Shown one piece after another: positions 33,906 to 43,197 of a stretch of 64,000 nt of DNA. The position numbers and the translations under genes were made by a program. The notes under the pieces were generated by a model. That model had not been told where the DNA came from, did no database searches, and saw only the letters and a list, made by a program, of their open reading frames with translations. The stretch is taken from assembly GCF_032918005.1 (NCBI RefSeq), contig NZ_CP136628.1, positions 7,301,501 through 7,365,500 on the forward strand, in the 5' to 3' direction. Numbering within the stretch: the first letter of the stretch is position 1; each line of letters begins with the position of its first letter. The DNA is from Bradyrhizobium sp. NDS-1 (GTDB lineage Bacteria > Pseudomonadota > Alphaproteobacteria > Rhizobiales > Xanthobacteraceae).

Positions 33906-34757
33906 CTAACTCGCGACTGCCAGCCGATAGGCCCGCGCGGCGTTCATTCCAAAAGCCTTGTCCCGCACCTGCGGGCCAAGCCTCGCCAGGCACGCCTCCA
34001 GCACGCGCTTGATCTCGCCGTAGCTGCCCGCAAGCAGGCACACCGGCCAGTCCGAGCCGAAGATCAGCCTGTCCTCGCCAAAGCACTTTGCCGCGTGCGC
34101 GACGAACGGAAACAGCCGGTCCGCATCCCAGTCGTCCCAGACCGCCTCGGTCGCGAGTCCGGAGATCTTGCACCAGACATTGCCGCAAGCCGCGAGCGCT
34201 TTGATGCGGTCGGACCATTCGTCGCTTCCACCCTCCGCGATCGGCGGCTTGGCGGCGTGATCGAGCACGAAGCGCGCCTGGGGGAAGGCCTGCGCAGTTG
34301 CGATGGCGGCGGCGAGCTCGCGGGTGCGGACGAGGACATCGTAGGCGAGATCGTGCGCGAACACGGCGGTGAGGCCACGCTGGACGTCCTCGCGGAGCAG
34401 CCAGTCGGGATCGGCCTCGTCATGCACCTGGTGGCGGATGCCGACGAGCTTGTCCCCGCCCGGTAAGCCGCGCAGCCGGTCGAGCGTGTCGCCGAGCGCG
34501 CCGTCCGTCAGGTCGGCCCAGCCGACGACGCCAATCACGGACGGCGTCGCCTGCGCGATGCGCAGAAATTCCTCGGTCTCGTCGACCGACGAGCGGCATT
34601 GCACCACGATGCTGGCGTCGATGCCGTTCCCTTTCAGCAACGGTGCGAGGTCGGCCGGACCGAAGGCGCGGCGGATCGGCGTCAGCTCGGGCGCGTCCAT
34701 CCAGGGATAATCGGCGCGCGCCGGATCCCAGAAGTGCTGGTGGGCGTCGATGATCAT
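33906..34757 (-). CDS. Amidohydrolase family protein (COG3618, sugar lactonase-like)
   Basis: 283 residues. TIM-barrel hydrolase: N-terminal metal motif IDAHQHFWDP (HxH), ARADYPWMD, IVVQCRSSVDETEEFLRIA, ARFVLDHAAKPP and C-terminal IFGSDWPVCLL. This is the family of L-fuconolactone hydrolase and 2-pyrone-4,6-dicarboxylate lactonase. Next to an aldose-dehydrogenase-like aldo/keto reductase (stop and start 3 bases apart) it probably opens a sugar lactone. It is the last gene of the xyl locus. Confidence 0.85.
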   Translation of the reverse strand: MIIDAHQHFWDPARADYPWMDAPELTPIRRAFGPADLAPLLKGNGIDASIVVQCRSSVDETEEFLRIAQATPSVIGVVGWADLTDGALGDTLDRLRGLPGGDKLVGIRHQVHDEADPDWLLREDVQRGLTAVFAHDLAYDVLVRTRELAAAIATAQAFPQARFVLDHAAKPPIAEGGSDEWSDRIKALAACGNVWCKISGLATEAVWDDWDADRLFPFVAHAAKCFGEDRLIFGSDWPVCLLAGSYGEIKRVLEACLARLGPQVRDKAFGMNAARAYRLAVAS

Positions 34758-34759
34758 GC

Positions 34760-35743
34760 CTACGCCCCGCCCGGCAGCGGCGCCCGCGCATCGACGAGGT
34801 TTCGCGCACGCAGTTCCTGCCAGAACGCCGCCGGCACCGCCATCTCCGACATTGCGATGTTGTCGGAAACCTCGGCGGCGTTGCGCGCGCCCATCACGGC
34901 GACCGTCACCGCCGGATGCGCCATGCAGAACTGCAGCGCGGCGGCTTTCAGCTCGGTGCCGTGCTTGCGGCAGAGCGCGTCCAGCTCGAGCGCCCGCGCA
35001 ACCAGCACGGCATCGGCGTCCTGATAATTGAACTTGGCGCTCGTATGCGGATTGGCCAGAATGCCGCTGTTGTAGATGCCGCCGAGCAGGATTCCGATGC
35101 TCTTCGCTGCGCAGGCCGGAAACAGCGCATCCAGCGCACCCTGGTCGAGCAGCGTGTAGCGACCGGCGAGCAGGAAGCAATCGACAGGCACGGCCTCGGC
35201 AAAACGCGTCAACATCTCCGACTGGTTCATGCCGGCGCCAATCGCCTTCACCGTGCCGTCCTCGCGCAGCCGCTGCAACGCGCGGAAGGCGCCAGTGACG
35301 GCGTCGTCATAGTGATCGTCGGGATCGTGCACCAGCAGGATATCGACGCGGTCGAGCCCGAGGCGGGCAAGACTCTCCTCCACCGATCGCATCACGCCGT
35401 CATGGCTGAAATCGAACACCGGCCGCTCGCGCGGCGTGCCCTTGTAGTGCTCGTCCTCGGTGGCGTTGCCTTCCGGCGCACGCAGCAGGCGGCCGACCTT
35501 GGTCGAGATGACGAAGGACTCGCGCTTCTGTTGCCGCAGGAAGGCGCCGAGCCGCCGTTCCGCGAGACCAAAGCCGTAGAGCGGCGCGGTATCGAAGAAG
35601 CGCACCCCGGCTGACCATGCACGCGCGATCGTTGCTTCCGCATCGGCATCGCTGACAGGGCTGAACAATCCGCCGAGCGGGGCGGAACCGAGCCCGAGCG
35701 AGGTGACGTCGAGCGAGCCCAGCCGCGACCGTTTCATTCCCAT
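34760..35743 (-). CDS. Aldo/keto reductase (D-threo-aldose/L-fucose 1-dehydrogenase type)
   Basis: 327 residues. AKR barrel: GLGSAPLGGLFSPVSDADAEATIARAWSAGVRFFDTAPLYGFGLAERRLG with catalytic Asp and Tyr, FVISTKVGRLLR with Lys, and ILLVHDPDD with His. The opening RLGSLDVTSLGLGSAPLGGLF matches the branch that oxidises D-threo-aldoses and L-fucose to lactones. With the neighbouring lactonase-like amidohydrolase it suggests an oxidative arm for a sugar taken up by the upstream ABC importer. ATG at 35743; the next ATG (35737) is also possible. Confidence 0.85.
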   Translation of the reverse strand: MGMKRSRLGSLDVTSLGLGSAPLGGLFSPVSDADAEATIARAWSAGVRFFDTAPLYGFGLAERRLGAFLRQQKRESFVISTKVGRLLRAPEGNATEDEHYKGTPRERPVFDFSHDGVMRSVEESLARLGLDRVDILLVHDPDDHYDDAVTGAFRALQRLREDGTVKAIGAGMNQSEMLTRFAEAVPVDCFLLAGRYTLLDQGALDALFPACAAKSIGILLGGIYNSGILANPHTSAKFNYQDADAVLVARALELDALCRKHGTELKAAALQFCMAHPAVTVAVMGARNAAEVSDNIAMSEMAVPAAFWQELRARNLVDARAPLPGGA

Positions 35744-35775
35744 TGCCCTGTCTTCATTCCAACAATCCAGATCAT

Positions 35776-35808
35776 CTCCCCCGCTCGCGGAAACCGCAAG
35801 CGGGGGAG
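35776..35808 (-). terminator. Strong hairpin between the binding-protein and aldo/keto reductase genes
   Basis: CTCCCCCGCTCGCGG (35776-35790) and CCGCAAGCGGGGGAG (35794-35808) pair 14 of 15 with an AAA loop. No T run follows on the minus strand. Such stems after a binding-protein gene commonly protect the upstream mRNA and lower downstream expression, giving more binding protein than the other operon products. Confidence 0.6.
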
Positions 35809-35839
35809 GCATGCAGGAGCGCGGGGCTGGCGGACGCTC

Positions 35840-36772
35840 CTACTTCAACATCTGCGCGACGTTGTCCTTGGTCACGAGATCGAGGCCGGTGTAGACGATC
35901 TCCGGCACCTTCTCGCCCTTCTTGATCGCGAGCAGGGTGTCCATGGCTTTTACGCCCATCTCGAACGGACGCTGGCCGACCAGAGCGTTGGCGTAGCCGT
36001 CGCGCAACAGCTCGAGCTGCATCTTGAGGGTATCGGCGACGACAAGCGTGAACTTGCCGGAATCGATGTCCTTCTTGTTGCGGGAGGCGAACGCCTTGAA
36101 GCCTTCCGGGGCGAACATCGGCCAACCGCCGATGGGAACGATGGCGGCGAGATCAGGCGTTGCGGTGCGCATATCCGTCATCTGCTGCACCGCGAGCGCG
36201 GGATCGTCGTTGCAGAATGTCGGCGAGCCCGCGACCTCGGTCCATTTCGAGCCCTTCAGCGCCTCACGCACGCCGTCGACGCGCTCGGCGAGATTCTTGG
36301 CACCGGGACCGCCCGAGACCATGGCGTATTTGCCGCCGTCAGGCCGCAATTTCAGCAATTCCTTGCCGAGCGCGACGCCGAACTCCTTGTTGTTGGTGCC
36401 GATATAGGCGATGCGCTTGGAGCCGGGTGCATCGGCATCGAAGGTGATGACGGGGATGCCGGCGGCGGTCGCCGCCTCGATCGACTTGGTCATGGCTGCG
36501 ACGTCGGCGACCGAGATGGCGAGACCGTCGACCTTCTGGGTGACGAAGTCCTGGATGATCTGGGCTTGCGTCGCCGGCTCGTGCTCGACCGGCCCCTTGT
36601 AGATGCACTCGATGTTGCCGAGCTCCTTGGCGCGCTTCAGGCAGCCGTCGCGCGCGAAGTCGAAGAACGGATTGTTCATCGCCTTGGGCACGATGACGAA
36701 ACGATAGTTCGCGGCGAAAGCCGGCGTCGCCATCATCGCAACCGCGATGCCGGCAAGAAGCAGTTTCCTCAT
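35840..36772 (-). CDS. Sugar ABC transporter periplasmic binding protein (RbsB/XylF family)
   Basis: 310 residues. Signal peptide MRKLLLAGIAVAMMATPAFA-A. The Peripla_BP_4 domain opens YRFVIVPKAMNNPFFDFARDGCLKRAKEL, with VDGLAISVADVAAMTKSIEAATAAGIPVITFDADAPGSKRIAYIGTNN, the ribose/xylose-binding pattern. GGAGGAG precedes ATG at 36772. It is encoded after the permease and ATPase of the same importer. Given xylA and xylB upstream, xylose is the most likely ligand, though other aldoses are possible. Confidence 0.9.
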   Translation of the reverse strand: MRKLLLAGIAVAMMATPAFAANYRFVIVPKAMNNPFFDFARDGCLKRAKELGNIECIYKGPVEHEPATQAQIIQDFVTQKVDGLAISVADVAAMTKSIEAATAAGIPVITFDADAPGSKRIAYIGTNNKEFGVALGKELLKLRPDGGKYAMVSGGPGAKNLAERVDGVREALKGSKWTEVAGSPTFCNDDPALAVQQMTDMRTATPDLAAIVPIGGWPMFAPEGFKAFASRNKKDIDSGKFTLVVADTLKMQLELLRDGYANALVGQRPFEMGVKAMDTLLAIKKGEKVPEIVYTGLDLVTKDNVAQMLK

Positions 36773-36864
36773 TGTCTCCTCCACCCTTGTTTGGTGCCCG
36801 TCCTCTTTGGAACGACCGGGAAGCGGACAGGCGGCATTTCTTGCCTCCCCGGAACGACGTCAAT

Positions 36865-37947
36865 TCAGGTCATCCGCGAGCGGATGCGGTCGACCAGCAC
36901 GGCCAGGATGATGATCACGCCCACCAGCGTCTGCTGCCAGTAGGAAGAGACCTGCGCCAGCACGAGGCCGTTGCGGATCACCTCCAGCAGCACGCAGCCG
37001 ACGATGGCCCCCAGCGGGCCGCCGATGCCGCCGGCGAGATTGGCGCCGCCGATCACGGCCGCCGCGATCACGTTGAGCTCGTAGGACGTCGCCATGTTGG
37101 CCGGCGCCGATCCGAGCCAGCCGGAGATGATGATGCCCTGAAGGCCTGCAGCGAGCGCGCAGATCACGTAGACCTCGATCTTGACGCGCACCACCGGGAT
37201 GCCGGTGAGCTCGGCCGCCTTCTCGTTCCCACCGAGCGCGAAGACGTGACGGCCGAACGCGGTATGGTGCAGCACCACGGCCATCGCCAGCGCGAGCACC
37301 ACGAGATAGACGAACGGCACGGGCAGGCCGAGCACGTTGCCCGACGTCGCTGCATAGAAGTAATCGGCGTCCGGCCCGCCCGGGAAACTGCCGCGGCCGT
37401 TGGAGACGACATAGCCGAGCCCGCGCACGATCGAGAGCATGCCGAGCGTGGTGACGAAGGGCGACAGCCCGAGCACCGCGATGCAGAAACCGTTGACGAG
37501 CCCGGCAATCAGCGCGACGCCGAGCCCGGCGAGTACGGAGATCACCAGGATCAGCCCCGGCACATTGGCAACGACGGTCTTGCCGTCAGCCGCCATGTGC
37601 ACGAACAAGGCGCCGGCGGGCGAGCCGGGCGCCGACAGCTCGGTCATCACCATCGAGGTGATCATGGCGGAGAAACACATCATCGATCCCACCGAGAGGT
37701 CGATGCCGCCGGTGATGATCACGAAGGTCACACCAAGGGTCGCAATGGCGATGAAGGAAAAGTTCTTCGCCACGTTCTGCATGTTGCCTTCGGTGAAGAA
37801 ATACGGGCTGGCGAAATGCATGATCACCAGCAGCACAGCGAGCGCGAGCAGGACGTAGCCGGTCTGGGAGGCGAAGATGCCGCGCTGCCACCATTTGATC
37901 CGGCCGACATTCGAGAAGGTGATCGGGCTTTCCATGGGCATGGCCAT
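36865..37947 (-). CDS. Sugar ABC transporter permease (RbsC/XylH family)
   Basis: 360 residues, eight to ten membrane segments. Family blocks: TLGVTFVIITGGIDLSVGSMM, VNGFCIAVLGLSPFVTTLGMLSIVRGLGYVVSNGR, AFGRHVFALGGNEKAAELTGI (coupling loop) and AAVIGGANLAGGIGGPLGAIVG. ATG at 37947 overlaps the stop of the ATPase gene by one base (TGATG) and has GGAGG upstream; the frame upstream of it is an antisense-like artefact inside the ATPase gene. Pairs with the single-domain ATPase and the binding protein. Confidence 0.92.
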   Translation of the reverse strand: MAMPMESPITFSNVGRIKWWQRGIFASQTGYVLLALAVLLVIMHFASPYFFTEGNMQNVAKNFSFIAIATLGVTFVIITGGIDLSVGSMMCFSAMITSMVMTELSAPGSPAGALFVHMAADGKTVVANVPGLILVISVLAGLGVALIAGLVNGFCIAVLGLSPFVTTLGMLSIVRGLGYVVSNGRGSFPGGPDADYFYAATSGNVLGLPVPFVYLVVLALAMAVVLHHTAFGRHVFALGGNEKAAELTGIPVVRVKIEVYVICALAAGLQGIIISGWLGSAPANMATSYELNVIAAAVIGGANLAGGIGGPLGAIVGCVLLEVIRNGLVLAQVSSYWQQTLVGVIIILAVLVDRIRSRMT

Positions 37948-38705
37948 CACGCCGCCTCCTTCGCGCCGGTGATGAGGGCAGTGATCTCCTCTGGCGACGT
38001 CTCGTGGATCGGCTTGTCCGCCCGCTTCTCGCCGCGGCGCATGACGACGACCCGGTCGCACACGGCGAACACGTCGGGCATGCGGTGCGATATCAACATC
38101 ACCGCGACGCCCTGCTCCTTCAGCCGGTGGATCAGGCCGAGCACCTGCTCGACCTGGCGCACCGAGATCGCGGCGGTCGGCTCGTCCATCATCACTAGCC
38201 GTGCGTTGGAAAGCCGCGTCCGCGCGATCGCGACCGCCTGGCGCTGGCCGCCCGACATCTGCTTGACGAGATCGTCGGGGCGCGTCTCCGAGCGCAGCTC
38301 GCCGAACAGCTCCAGCGCGCGCGCCGCCATCGCCTTGTGGTCGAGCAAGGCAATGGGGCCGAATTTGCGCTTCAGCTCGCGGCCGAGGAACACGTTGGCG
38401 GCCGCCGTGAGATTGTCTGATAGCGCGAGGTCCTGGTAGACGACCTCGATGCCGACGGCGCGGGCATCGATCGGCCGGCTGAAATGGACCGCGTTGCCCG
38501 CAAAGCGGATCTCGCCGTGGCTGGGACGGAAATTGCCGGCGATGACCTTGACCAGCGTCGACTTGCCGGCGCCATTGTCACCCATCAGGCCGACCACCTC
38601 GCCCGGGAAGACCTGCATGTCGACGTCGTGCAACGCGCGGATCGCGCCGAACTCCTTGCCGATGCCGGAGAGCTCGAGGACCGGCGTCGCGTCAGCATTT
38701 GCCAT
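37947..38705 (-). CDS. Sugar ABC transporter ATP-binding protein, single-domain (FrcA-like)
   Basis: 252 residues. Walker A GLMGDNGAGKSTLVKV, Q-loop VVYQDLALSD, signature MSGGQRQAVAIAR, Walker B LVMMDEPTAAI and H-loop LISHRMPDV. E. coli XylG and RbsA are double-length (about 500 residues); this protein has one nucleotide-binding domain, as in the FrcA/fructose-type transporters of rhizobia, so it must act as a homodimer. Follows xylA by 12 bases and overlaps the permease start. Confidence 0.92.
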   Translation of the reverse strand: MANADATPVLELSGIGKEFGAIRALHDVDMQVFPGEVVGLMGDNGAGKSTLVKVIAGNFRPSHGEIRFAGNAVHFSRPIDARAVGIEVVYQDLALSDNLTAAANVFLGRELKRKFGPIALLDHKAMAARALELFGELRSETRPDDLVKQMSGGQRQAVAIARTRLSNARLVMMDEPTAAISVRQVEQVLGLIHRLKEQGVAVMLISHRMPDVFAVCDRVVVMRRGEKRADKPIHETSPEEITALITGAKEAA

Positions 38706-38717
38706 CAGCAGCTTTCC

Positions 38718-40040
38718 TCAGACATAGCGGTTGACCAGGGATTCCAGATATTCCTGCCGGCCCGATTGCGGCTGCGGGTCGAAGCCGGGCGCGAGCGCGC
38801 GGTCGGCGAGATCGGCGAGCGAACGCTGGCCACCGAGAATGGCGCGGCCCTCGGGCCTGGCCCATCCCTCGTAGCGTTTGGCAAGCGGCGTCGTGAGCGC
38901 GCCGGCGTCGAGCATGTCGGCCGCGGCGAGGAAGGCGCGCGCGCAGGCATCCATCGAGCCGACATGGGCATGGATCAAATCGTCCGGGTCGATCGACTGC
39001 CGCCGGATCTTGGCATCGAAATTGAGCCCACCCGTGGTGAAGCCGCCGCGGTTCAGGATCTCGTGAAACACCAGCGCCAGCTCCGGCACGTTCATCGCGA
39101 ACTGGTCGGTGTCCCAGCCGAGCAGATCGTCGCCGCGGTTGATGTCGAGCGAGCCGAACACGCCGAGCGCCTCGGCGAGCGCGACCTCGTGATGGAAGGA
39201 ATGGCCGGCGAGGATGGCGTGGTTCTGCTCGATGTTGAGCTTGACGTCCTTCAGGAGATCGTAGCGTTCGAGGAAGCCGTAGCATGTGGCGACGTCGAAA
39301 TCATACTGGTGCTTGGTCGGCTCCTTCGGCTTCGGCTCGATCAGGATCGGGCCCTTGAAACCTATCTTGTGCTTGTGCTCGACGACCAGCGAGACGAAGC
39401 GGCCGAGCTGGTCGAGCTCGCGCTTGAGATCGGTGTTGAGCAGCGTCTCGTAGCCCTCGCGCCCGCCCCACAGCACATAATTCTGGCCGCCGAGCCGGTG
39501 CGTCACCTCCAGCGCGGCGCGGACCTGGCCTGCCGCATAGGTGAATATCTCGGGATCCGGGTTGGTCGCCGCGCCCGCCATGTAGCGGCGATGCGTGAAC
39601 AGATTGGCGGTGCCCCAGAGCAGGCGGACTTTTGCGGATGCCATCTTCTGCTCGAACAGATCGGCGATCGCGTTGAGATTGGCGACGGACTCGGCGAGCG
39701 AGGCGCCTTCCGGCGCCGCGTCGACGTCGTGAAAGGTGAAGAACGGCACGTCGAGCAGGCGGAACAGCTCGAAGGCGATATCGGCCTTGGCCCGCGCCAT
39801 CGCCATCGCGTCGGCGCCCTGGTGCCACGGCCTCAGGAACGTCTCGCCGCCGAAAGGATCGCCGCCCGGCCAGCAGAACGAATGCCAATAGCAGACCGCA
39901 AAGCGCAAATGATCCTCGAGCCTGCGGCCCTGGACCATGCGATCCCTGTCGTACCAGCGGAACGCGGGCGCTTGTCCCGCGTCCTTGCCGGCGAAGGTGA
40001 CGGGTGCGCTTGCATCGAAGAATTTGACTGGCGCGTTCAC
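38718..40040 (-). CDS. xylA: Xylose isomerase
   Basis: 440 residues, the same length as the E. coli enzyme. It converts D-xylose to D-xylulose. Catalytic and metal residues are visible: [13 protein letters not shown] (His/Asp of the ring-opening pair), [18 protein letters not shown] (metal Glu and Lys), [18 protein letters not shown] and [19 protein letters not shown] (metal Asp residues). ATG at 40040 directly follows the xylB stop, so translation of the two is coupled. Confidence 0.97.
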   Translation of the reverse strand: MNAPVKFFDASAPVTFAGKDAGQAPAFRWYDRDRMVQGRRLEDHLRFAVCYWHSFCWPGGDPFGGETFLRPWHQGADAMAMARAKADIAFELFRLLDVPFFTFHDVDAAPEGASLAESVANLNAIADLFEQKMASAKVRLLWGTANLFTHRRYMAGAATNPDPEIFTYAAGQVRAALEVTHRLGGQNYVLWGGREGYETLLNTDLKRELDQLGRFVSLVVEHKHKIGFKGPILIEPKPKEPTKHQYDFDVATCYGFLERYDLLKDVKLNIEQNHAILAGHSFHHEVALAEALGVFGSLDINRGDDLLGWDTDQFAMNVPELALVFHEILNRGGFTTGGLNFDAKIRRQSIDPDDLIHAHVGSMDACARAFLAAADMLDAGALTTPLAKRYEGWARPEGRAILGGQRSLADLADRALAPGFDPQPQSGRQEYLESLVNRYV

Positions 40041-41516
40041 TTAAAGGGTCTCCTTCAATGCGGGATAAAGCGCACGCCATTGCCGATAGGCCTCGTCATA
40101 GGCCGCAGCGACGGACGTCCGGGGCACGAAGCTCGCGAGCCGCCGCGGACGGGTGCAGACCTGCACCGGATCCTCACCTGTCGCAGCGAGTCGGCCGAGC
40201 CGCGCGGCCCCGAGCGCGGCTCCCACCTCACCTTCCTCGACGCGGTGAACGGGAATGTTGAGCACGTCGGCGCAGATCTGCGCCCACAATGGCGAGCGCG
40301 AGCCGCCGCCAACGAGATCGAGCTCGGCAACAGGCCCGCTCGCCGCGCTCAGCGCCGCCAGATTGTCGCGCGCGGCAAAGGCCACGCCCTCGAGCACGGC
40401 CTGCACGATCTGCGCCCGCCCGGTCGCGCCGCGCAGGCCGACAAAGGCGCCGCTCGCCGCGGCATCGTTGTGCGGCGTACGCTCGCCGTCGAGATAGGGC
40501 AGAAATCTGATCGGGCTCGGTCCGTCGACGCGCTCACCGAGCGGAGCCAGCAGCGTTGCGGCCGGCGTCTCCATCACACCGGACAGCCAGGCGAGCGAGG
40601 CCGCAGCCGAGAGCATCACACCCATCTGGTGCCAGAGGCCGGGCAGCGCGTGGCAGAATGCATGCACGGCCGATGCCGGTGCCGGCGCGAAGCGATCGGT
40701 GACGCGAAATACGACGCCTGATGTGCCGAGCGACAGGAAGGCATCGCCGGGCGTGATGGCGCCGAGCCCGATCGCGCTGGCTGCATTGTCGCCGGCGCCG
40801 CCCGCGACCACGACGTTCTCATCCATGCCCCAGCGCTGCGTGAATTCCGCCGCCAGCAGCGCGCTGGCCGCGCTGCCCTCGACGAGGCGCGGCATGTGAT
40901 GCAGATCGAGCCCGGTCGCATGCAGCAGCAGCGCCGACCAGCGGCGCTGGCCGACGTCGAGCCAGAGCGTGCCGGCGGCGTCGGACATGTCCTCGATCAT
41001 CTCGCCGGTCAGGCGATAGCGGACATAGGCCTTCGGCAGCAGCACTTTCGCCACGCGCGCGAAAATATCGGGCTCGTGTCGCGCGATCCAGAGCAGCTTC
41101 GGCGCGGTGAAGCCGGGCATCGCCAGATTTCCGGCGATCGTGTGCAGCGACGGACAGCGCCGCTCCAGCAGGGCGCATTCGCTTTGCGAGCGACCGTCAT
41201 TCCAGAGAATCGCGGGACGCAACGGCCGGCCGGTCTCGTCGAGCAGCGTCGCGCCGTGCATCTGGCCCGACAGGCCGATGCCGGCCACATTCGCAACCTC
41301 GCGCGGATGGCGGGCGGCGAGATCATCGACCACGCCGATCGCCGCATCGACCCAGGAATCAGGATCCTGCTCGGACCACAGCGGCGCCGGATGCGACAGC
41401 ACAAGCTCGCGCGTTGCCGTAGCGACAATCGCGCCGGCTTCGGTCACGAGCACCGCTTTCACACCGGATGTGCCGATGTCCAGTCCGAGATACAAATCAT
41501 CCTCCTCTTGACCCAT
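40041..41516 (-). CDS. xylB: Xylulokinase
   Basis: 491 residues, FGGY carbohydrate kinase. N-terminal phosphate loop YLGLDIGTSGVKAVLV, substrate region GLSGQMHGATLLD and AILWNDGRS, and the C-terminal ATP site FLSLGTSGVVFRV and DLVGGGSRSPLWAQICADVL with MHG characteristic of xylulokinases. It phosphorylates D-xylulose to xylulose 5-phosphate for the pentose phosphate pathway. It is the first enzyme gene after the LacI-type regulator, 61 bases away. Confidence 0.95.
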   Translation of the reverse strand: MGQEEDDLYLGLDIGTSGVKAVLVTEAGAIVATATRELVLSHPAPLWSEQDPDSWVDAAIGVVDDLAARHPREVANVAGIGLSGQMHGATLLDETGRPLRPAILWNDGRSQSECALLERRCPSLHTIAGNLAMPGFTAPKLLWIARHEPDIFARVAKVLLPKAYVRYRLTGEMIEDMSDAAGTLWLDVGQRRWSALLLHATGLDLHHMPRLVEGSAASALLAAEFTQRWGMDENVVVAGGAGDNAASAIGLGAITPGDAFLSLGTSGVVFRVTDRFAPAPASAVHAFCHALPGLWHQMGVMLSAAASLAWLSGVMETPAATLLAPLGERVDGPSPIRFLPYLDGERTPHNDAAASGAFVGLRGATGRAQIVQAVLEGVAFAARDNLAALSAASGPVAELDLVGGGSRSPLWAQICADVLNIPVHRVEEGEVGAALGAARLGRLAATGEDPVQVCTRPRRLASFVPRTSVAAAYDEAYRQWRALYPALKETL

Positions 41517-41577
41517 GACGATGCGCGATCTTGGTCGTCGCGCTGGCCGTCAGAGGCAGTTCGAAATCCACCTGCCG

Positions 41578-42621
41578 CTAGGGCAGATTATCCCGCATCA
41601 CGATGTCGATCCTGATCTTCTCCTGTTCGCGCAGGATCGGCTCGCCGCGGGCGAGCGCGAGCAGCACGCGCACGGCGGCGCGCGCCTCATGTCCCGGGTT
41701 CTGCGAGATCGCCGCATCCATCACGCCCTGCAGCAGCAGCCGCCGGGTCAGCACGGTGACATCGTGGCCGACGAAGACCACTTGCTTGTCGCGGCCGGCG
41801 TCACTCAACGCCTTGGCGACACCCTGCGTGCCGGCGCCGACATTATAAAGGCCGACAATGTCGGCATGTCGGCCGAGCAGCCGCGCCAATAATTGTTCCG
41901 AACGATCGTCCTCGTCGCGCCCTTCCAGGACCGGCAGCACGCCGAGACCGGGGAATTCCGACGCCATCACCTGGTTGAAGCCGAAGATGCGCTCGGCGTG
42001 GTCGCGCAAGCCCTGCGAGCCCGCGACGATCGCAACCTTGCCGGAGTTTTGGCCGACCAGCCGCCCGACCAGCGCACCGGCGGTGCGCCCTGCGGCGATG
42101 TTGTCGATGCCGACATAATGGTGGCGGCGCGACGACGGCACGTCCGAAACCAGCGTCACCACCTTGGTTCCGGCATCGACGAGATCGTTGATCGCGGCGC
42201 GGACGCTCGGATGATCCAGCGCTACCACGGCGACGCCGTCGCAATCGCCCGACAGCGCCTCCAGGGTGCCTGCGAGCACCGACGGGTCGAATACGTCGGT
42301 TGTGACCGTCTCGACGCTGAGACGGCGCGCCGAGAGCCAGGCCGACATCTCGCCGAGATAGGCCTCGATCTGCTGCATGAACGGGTTCGATCCCGACGGC
42401 ATCACGAAGGCAAAGCGGCGGGCGCGGCCGCGCGCGAGCTCCGCCGCGGCCACATGCGGTTGGAACGAATTGCGCTCGATCGCCGCCTTGACGCGCCGCA
42501 CCGTGTCGGGCCGCACGCCCGGCCGGTTGTGCAGGACACGGTCCACCGTCGCCAGGCTCACGCCCGCCTCGCGGGCGATGTCCTTCAGCGTCAAGGCGGT
42601 CGGGGTGAGCGTCTCAGCCAT
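41578..42621 (-). CDS. LacI family transcriptional regulator of the xyl locus
   Basis: 347 residues. N-terminal LacI HTH LTLKDIAREAGVSLATVDRV followed by the hinge LHNRPGVRPDTVRRVKAAIERNSFQPH. The C-terminal sugar-binding domain opens RFAFVMPSGSNPFMQQIEAYLGEM and is of the ribose/xylose-binding type (HHYVGIDNIAAGRTAGALVGRLVG). It heads the co-oriented xyl genes and very likely controls them. A near-palindrome TGAGGTACGCAACTCA lies just upstream at about 42646-42661 and could be its autoregulatory operator. Confidence 0.9.
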   Translation of the reverse strand: MAETLTPTALTLKDIAREAGVSLATVDRVLHNRPGVRPDTVRRVKAAIERNSFQPHVAAAELARGRARRFAFVMPSGSNPFMQQIEAYLGEMSAWLSARRLSVETVTTDVFDPSVLAGTLEALSGDCDGVAVVALDHPSVRAAINDLVDAGTKVVTLVSDVPSSRRHHYVGIDNIAAGRTAGALVGRLVGQNSGKVAIVAGSQGLRDHAERIFGFNQVMASEFPGLGVLPVLEGRDEDDRSEQLLARLLGRHADIVGLYNVGAGTQGVAKALSDAGRDKQVVFVGHDVTVLTRRLLLQGVMDAAISQNPGHEARAAVRVLLALARGEPILREQEKIRIDIVMRDNLP

Positions 42622-42645
42622 GCCTGAAGGCTAGCAGAGGTGTTT

Positions 42646-42661
42646 TGAGGTACGCAACTCA
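42646..42661. promoter_or_regulatory. Possible operator upstream of the LacI-type gene
   Basis: TGAGGT-ACGC-AACTCA, five of six arm positions complementary, in the 87-base gap upstream of the LacI-type gene. The A/T-rich TTTTGAG context recurs just after it (CATTTTGAGG). The match is imperfect, and no matching copy was found by eye in the 61-base gap before xylB, so this is tentative. Confidence 0.3.
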
Positions 42662-42708
42662 TTTTGAGGGATGGCGCCGTTTCCGGGCCCGGGTTGCACA
42701 GAGCCCCC

Positions 42709-43173
42709 TTAGCCGACCGTCAGGTCGAGGGTCAGGAACAGGCTGTTGGGATCTTCGGCATAACCCTCAAACGGACCGCACAGGACGAAGCCGTGCGCCC
42801 GGTAGAGCGCATGCGCCGGCTTGAAATAGTCCCATGAGCCGGTTTCGAGGCTGAGACGCGTCATGCCGCGCGCGCGGGCCTCGGCAATGATGTGGCGCAG
42901 CATCTGCCCGCCAAAGCCGCGGCGCCGCGTGGTCTGAAGCGTGTGCATCGACTTCACCTCGCCGTGGCTCGCTGAAAGCGTCTTCAACGCACCGGTCGCA
43001 ACCAGCGTCTCGCCGTCCCAGCCGGTCCAGAACGCGACCTCGGGTGCACGCAGGCCCGCGAGATCGAGCGCATGGGCGCTGCCCGGCGCCGTCTGCGCCC
43101 GCGCGGCGCTGACGTGATGATCGAGCAGCGCGACGACGCGCGAATCATGGGTGTCGCCGGTTCGGATCTGCAT
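42709..43173 (-). CDS. GNAT family N-acetyltransferase
   Basis: 154 residues from ATG at 43173 (a GTG at 43188 would add five). The GNAT core is visible: VATGALKTLSASHGEVKSMHTLQTTRRRGFGGQMLRHIIAEARARGMTRLSLETG, with R/Q-x-x-G-x-G/A-type acetyl-CoA loop RRRGFGGQ, then YRAHGFVLCGPFEGY, the beta-5 end. It resembles YjaB/YhhY-type acetyltransferases near the PanZ/ElaA group; the substrate is unknown. It follows the XRE-cupin regulator gene by about 25 bases on the same strand and may be its partner. Confidence 0.88.
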   Translation of the reverse strand: MQIRTGDTHDSRVVALLDHHVSAARAQTAPGSAHALDLAGLRAPEVAFWTGWDGETLVATGALKTLSASHGEVKSMHTLQTTRRRGFGGQMLRHIIAEARARGMTRLSLETGSWDYFKPAHALYRAHGFVLCGPFEGYAEDPNSLFLTLDLTVG

Positions 43174-43197
43174 CGTGCTCGTCTCCACGTCCTGTCC

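Noticed and set aside
36772..38439. A 555-codon plus-strand frame rich in His, Asp and Glu
   Set aside because: Antisense to the sugar permease and ATPase; low-complexity HDDH/DGRRH text with no domain.
38484..40721. A 745-codon open frame on the plus strand across the xyl genes
   Set aside because: It is entirely antisense to the ABC ATPase, xylA and part of xylB, whose products are unmistakable. Its translation is Arg/Glu/Ala-rich without any domain, as expected from GC-rich antisense frames.
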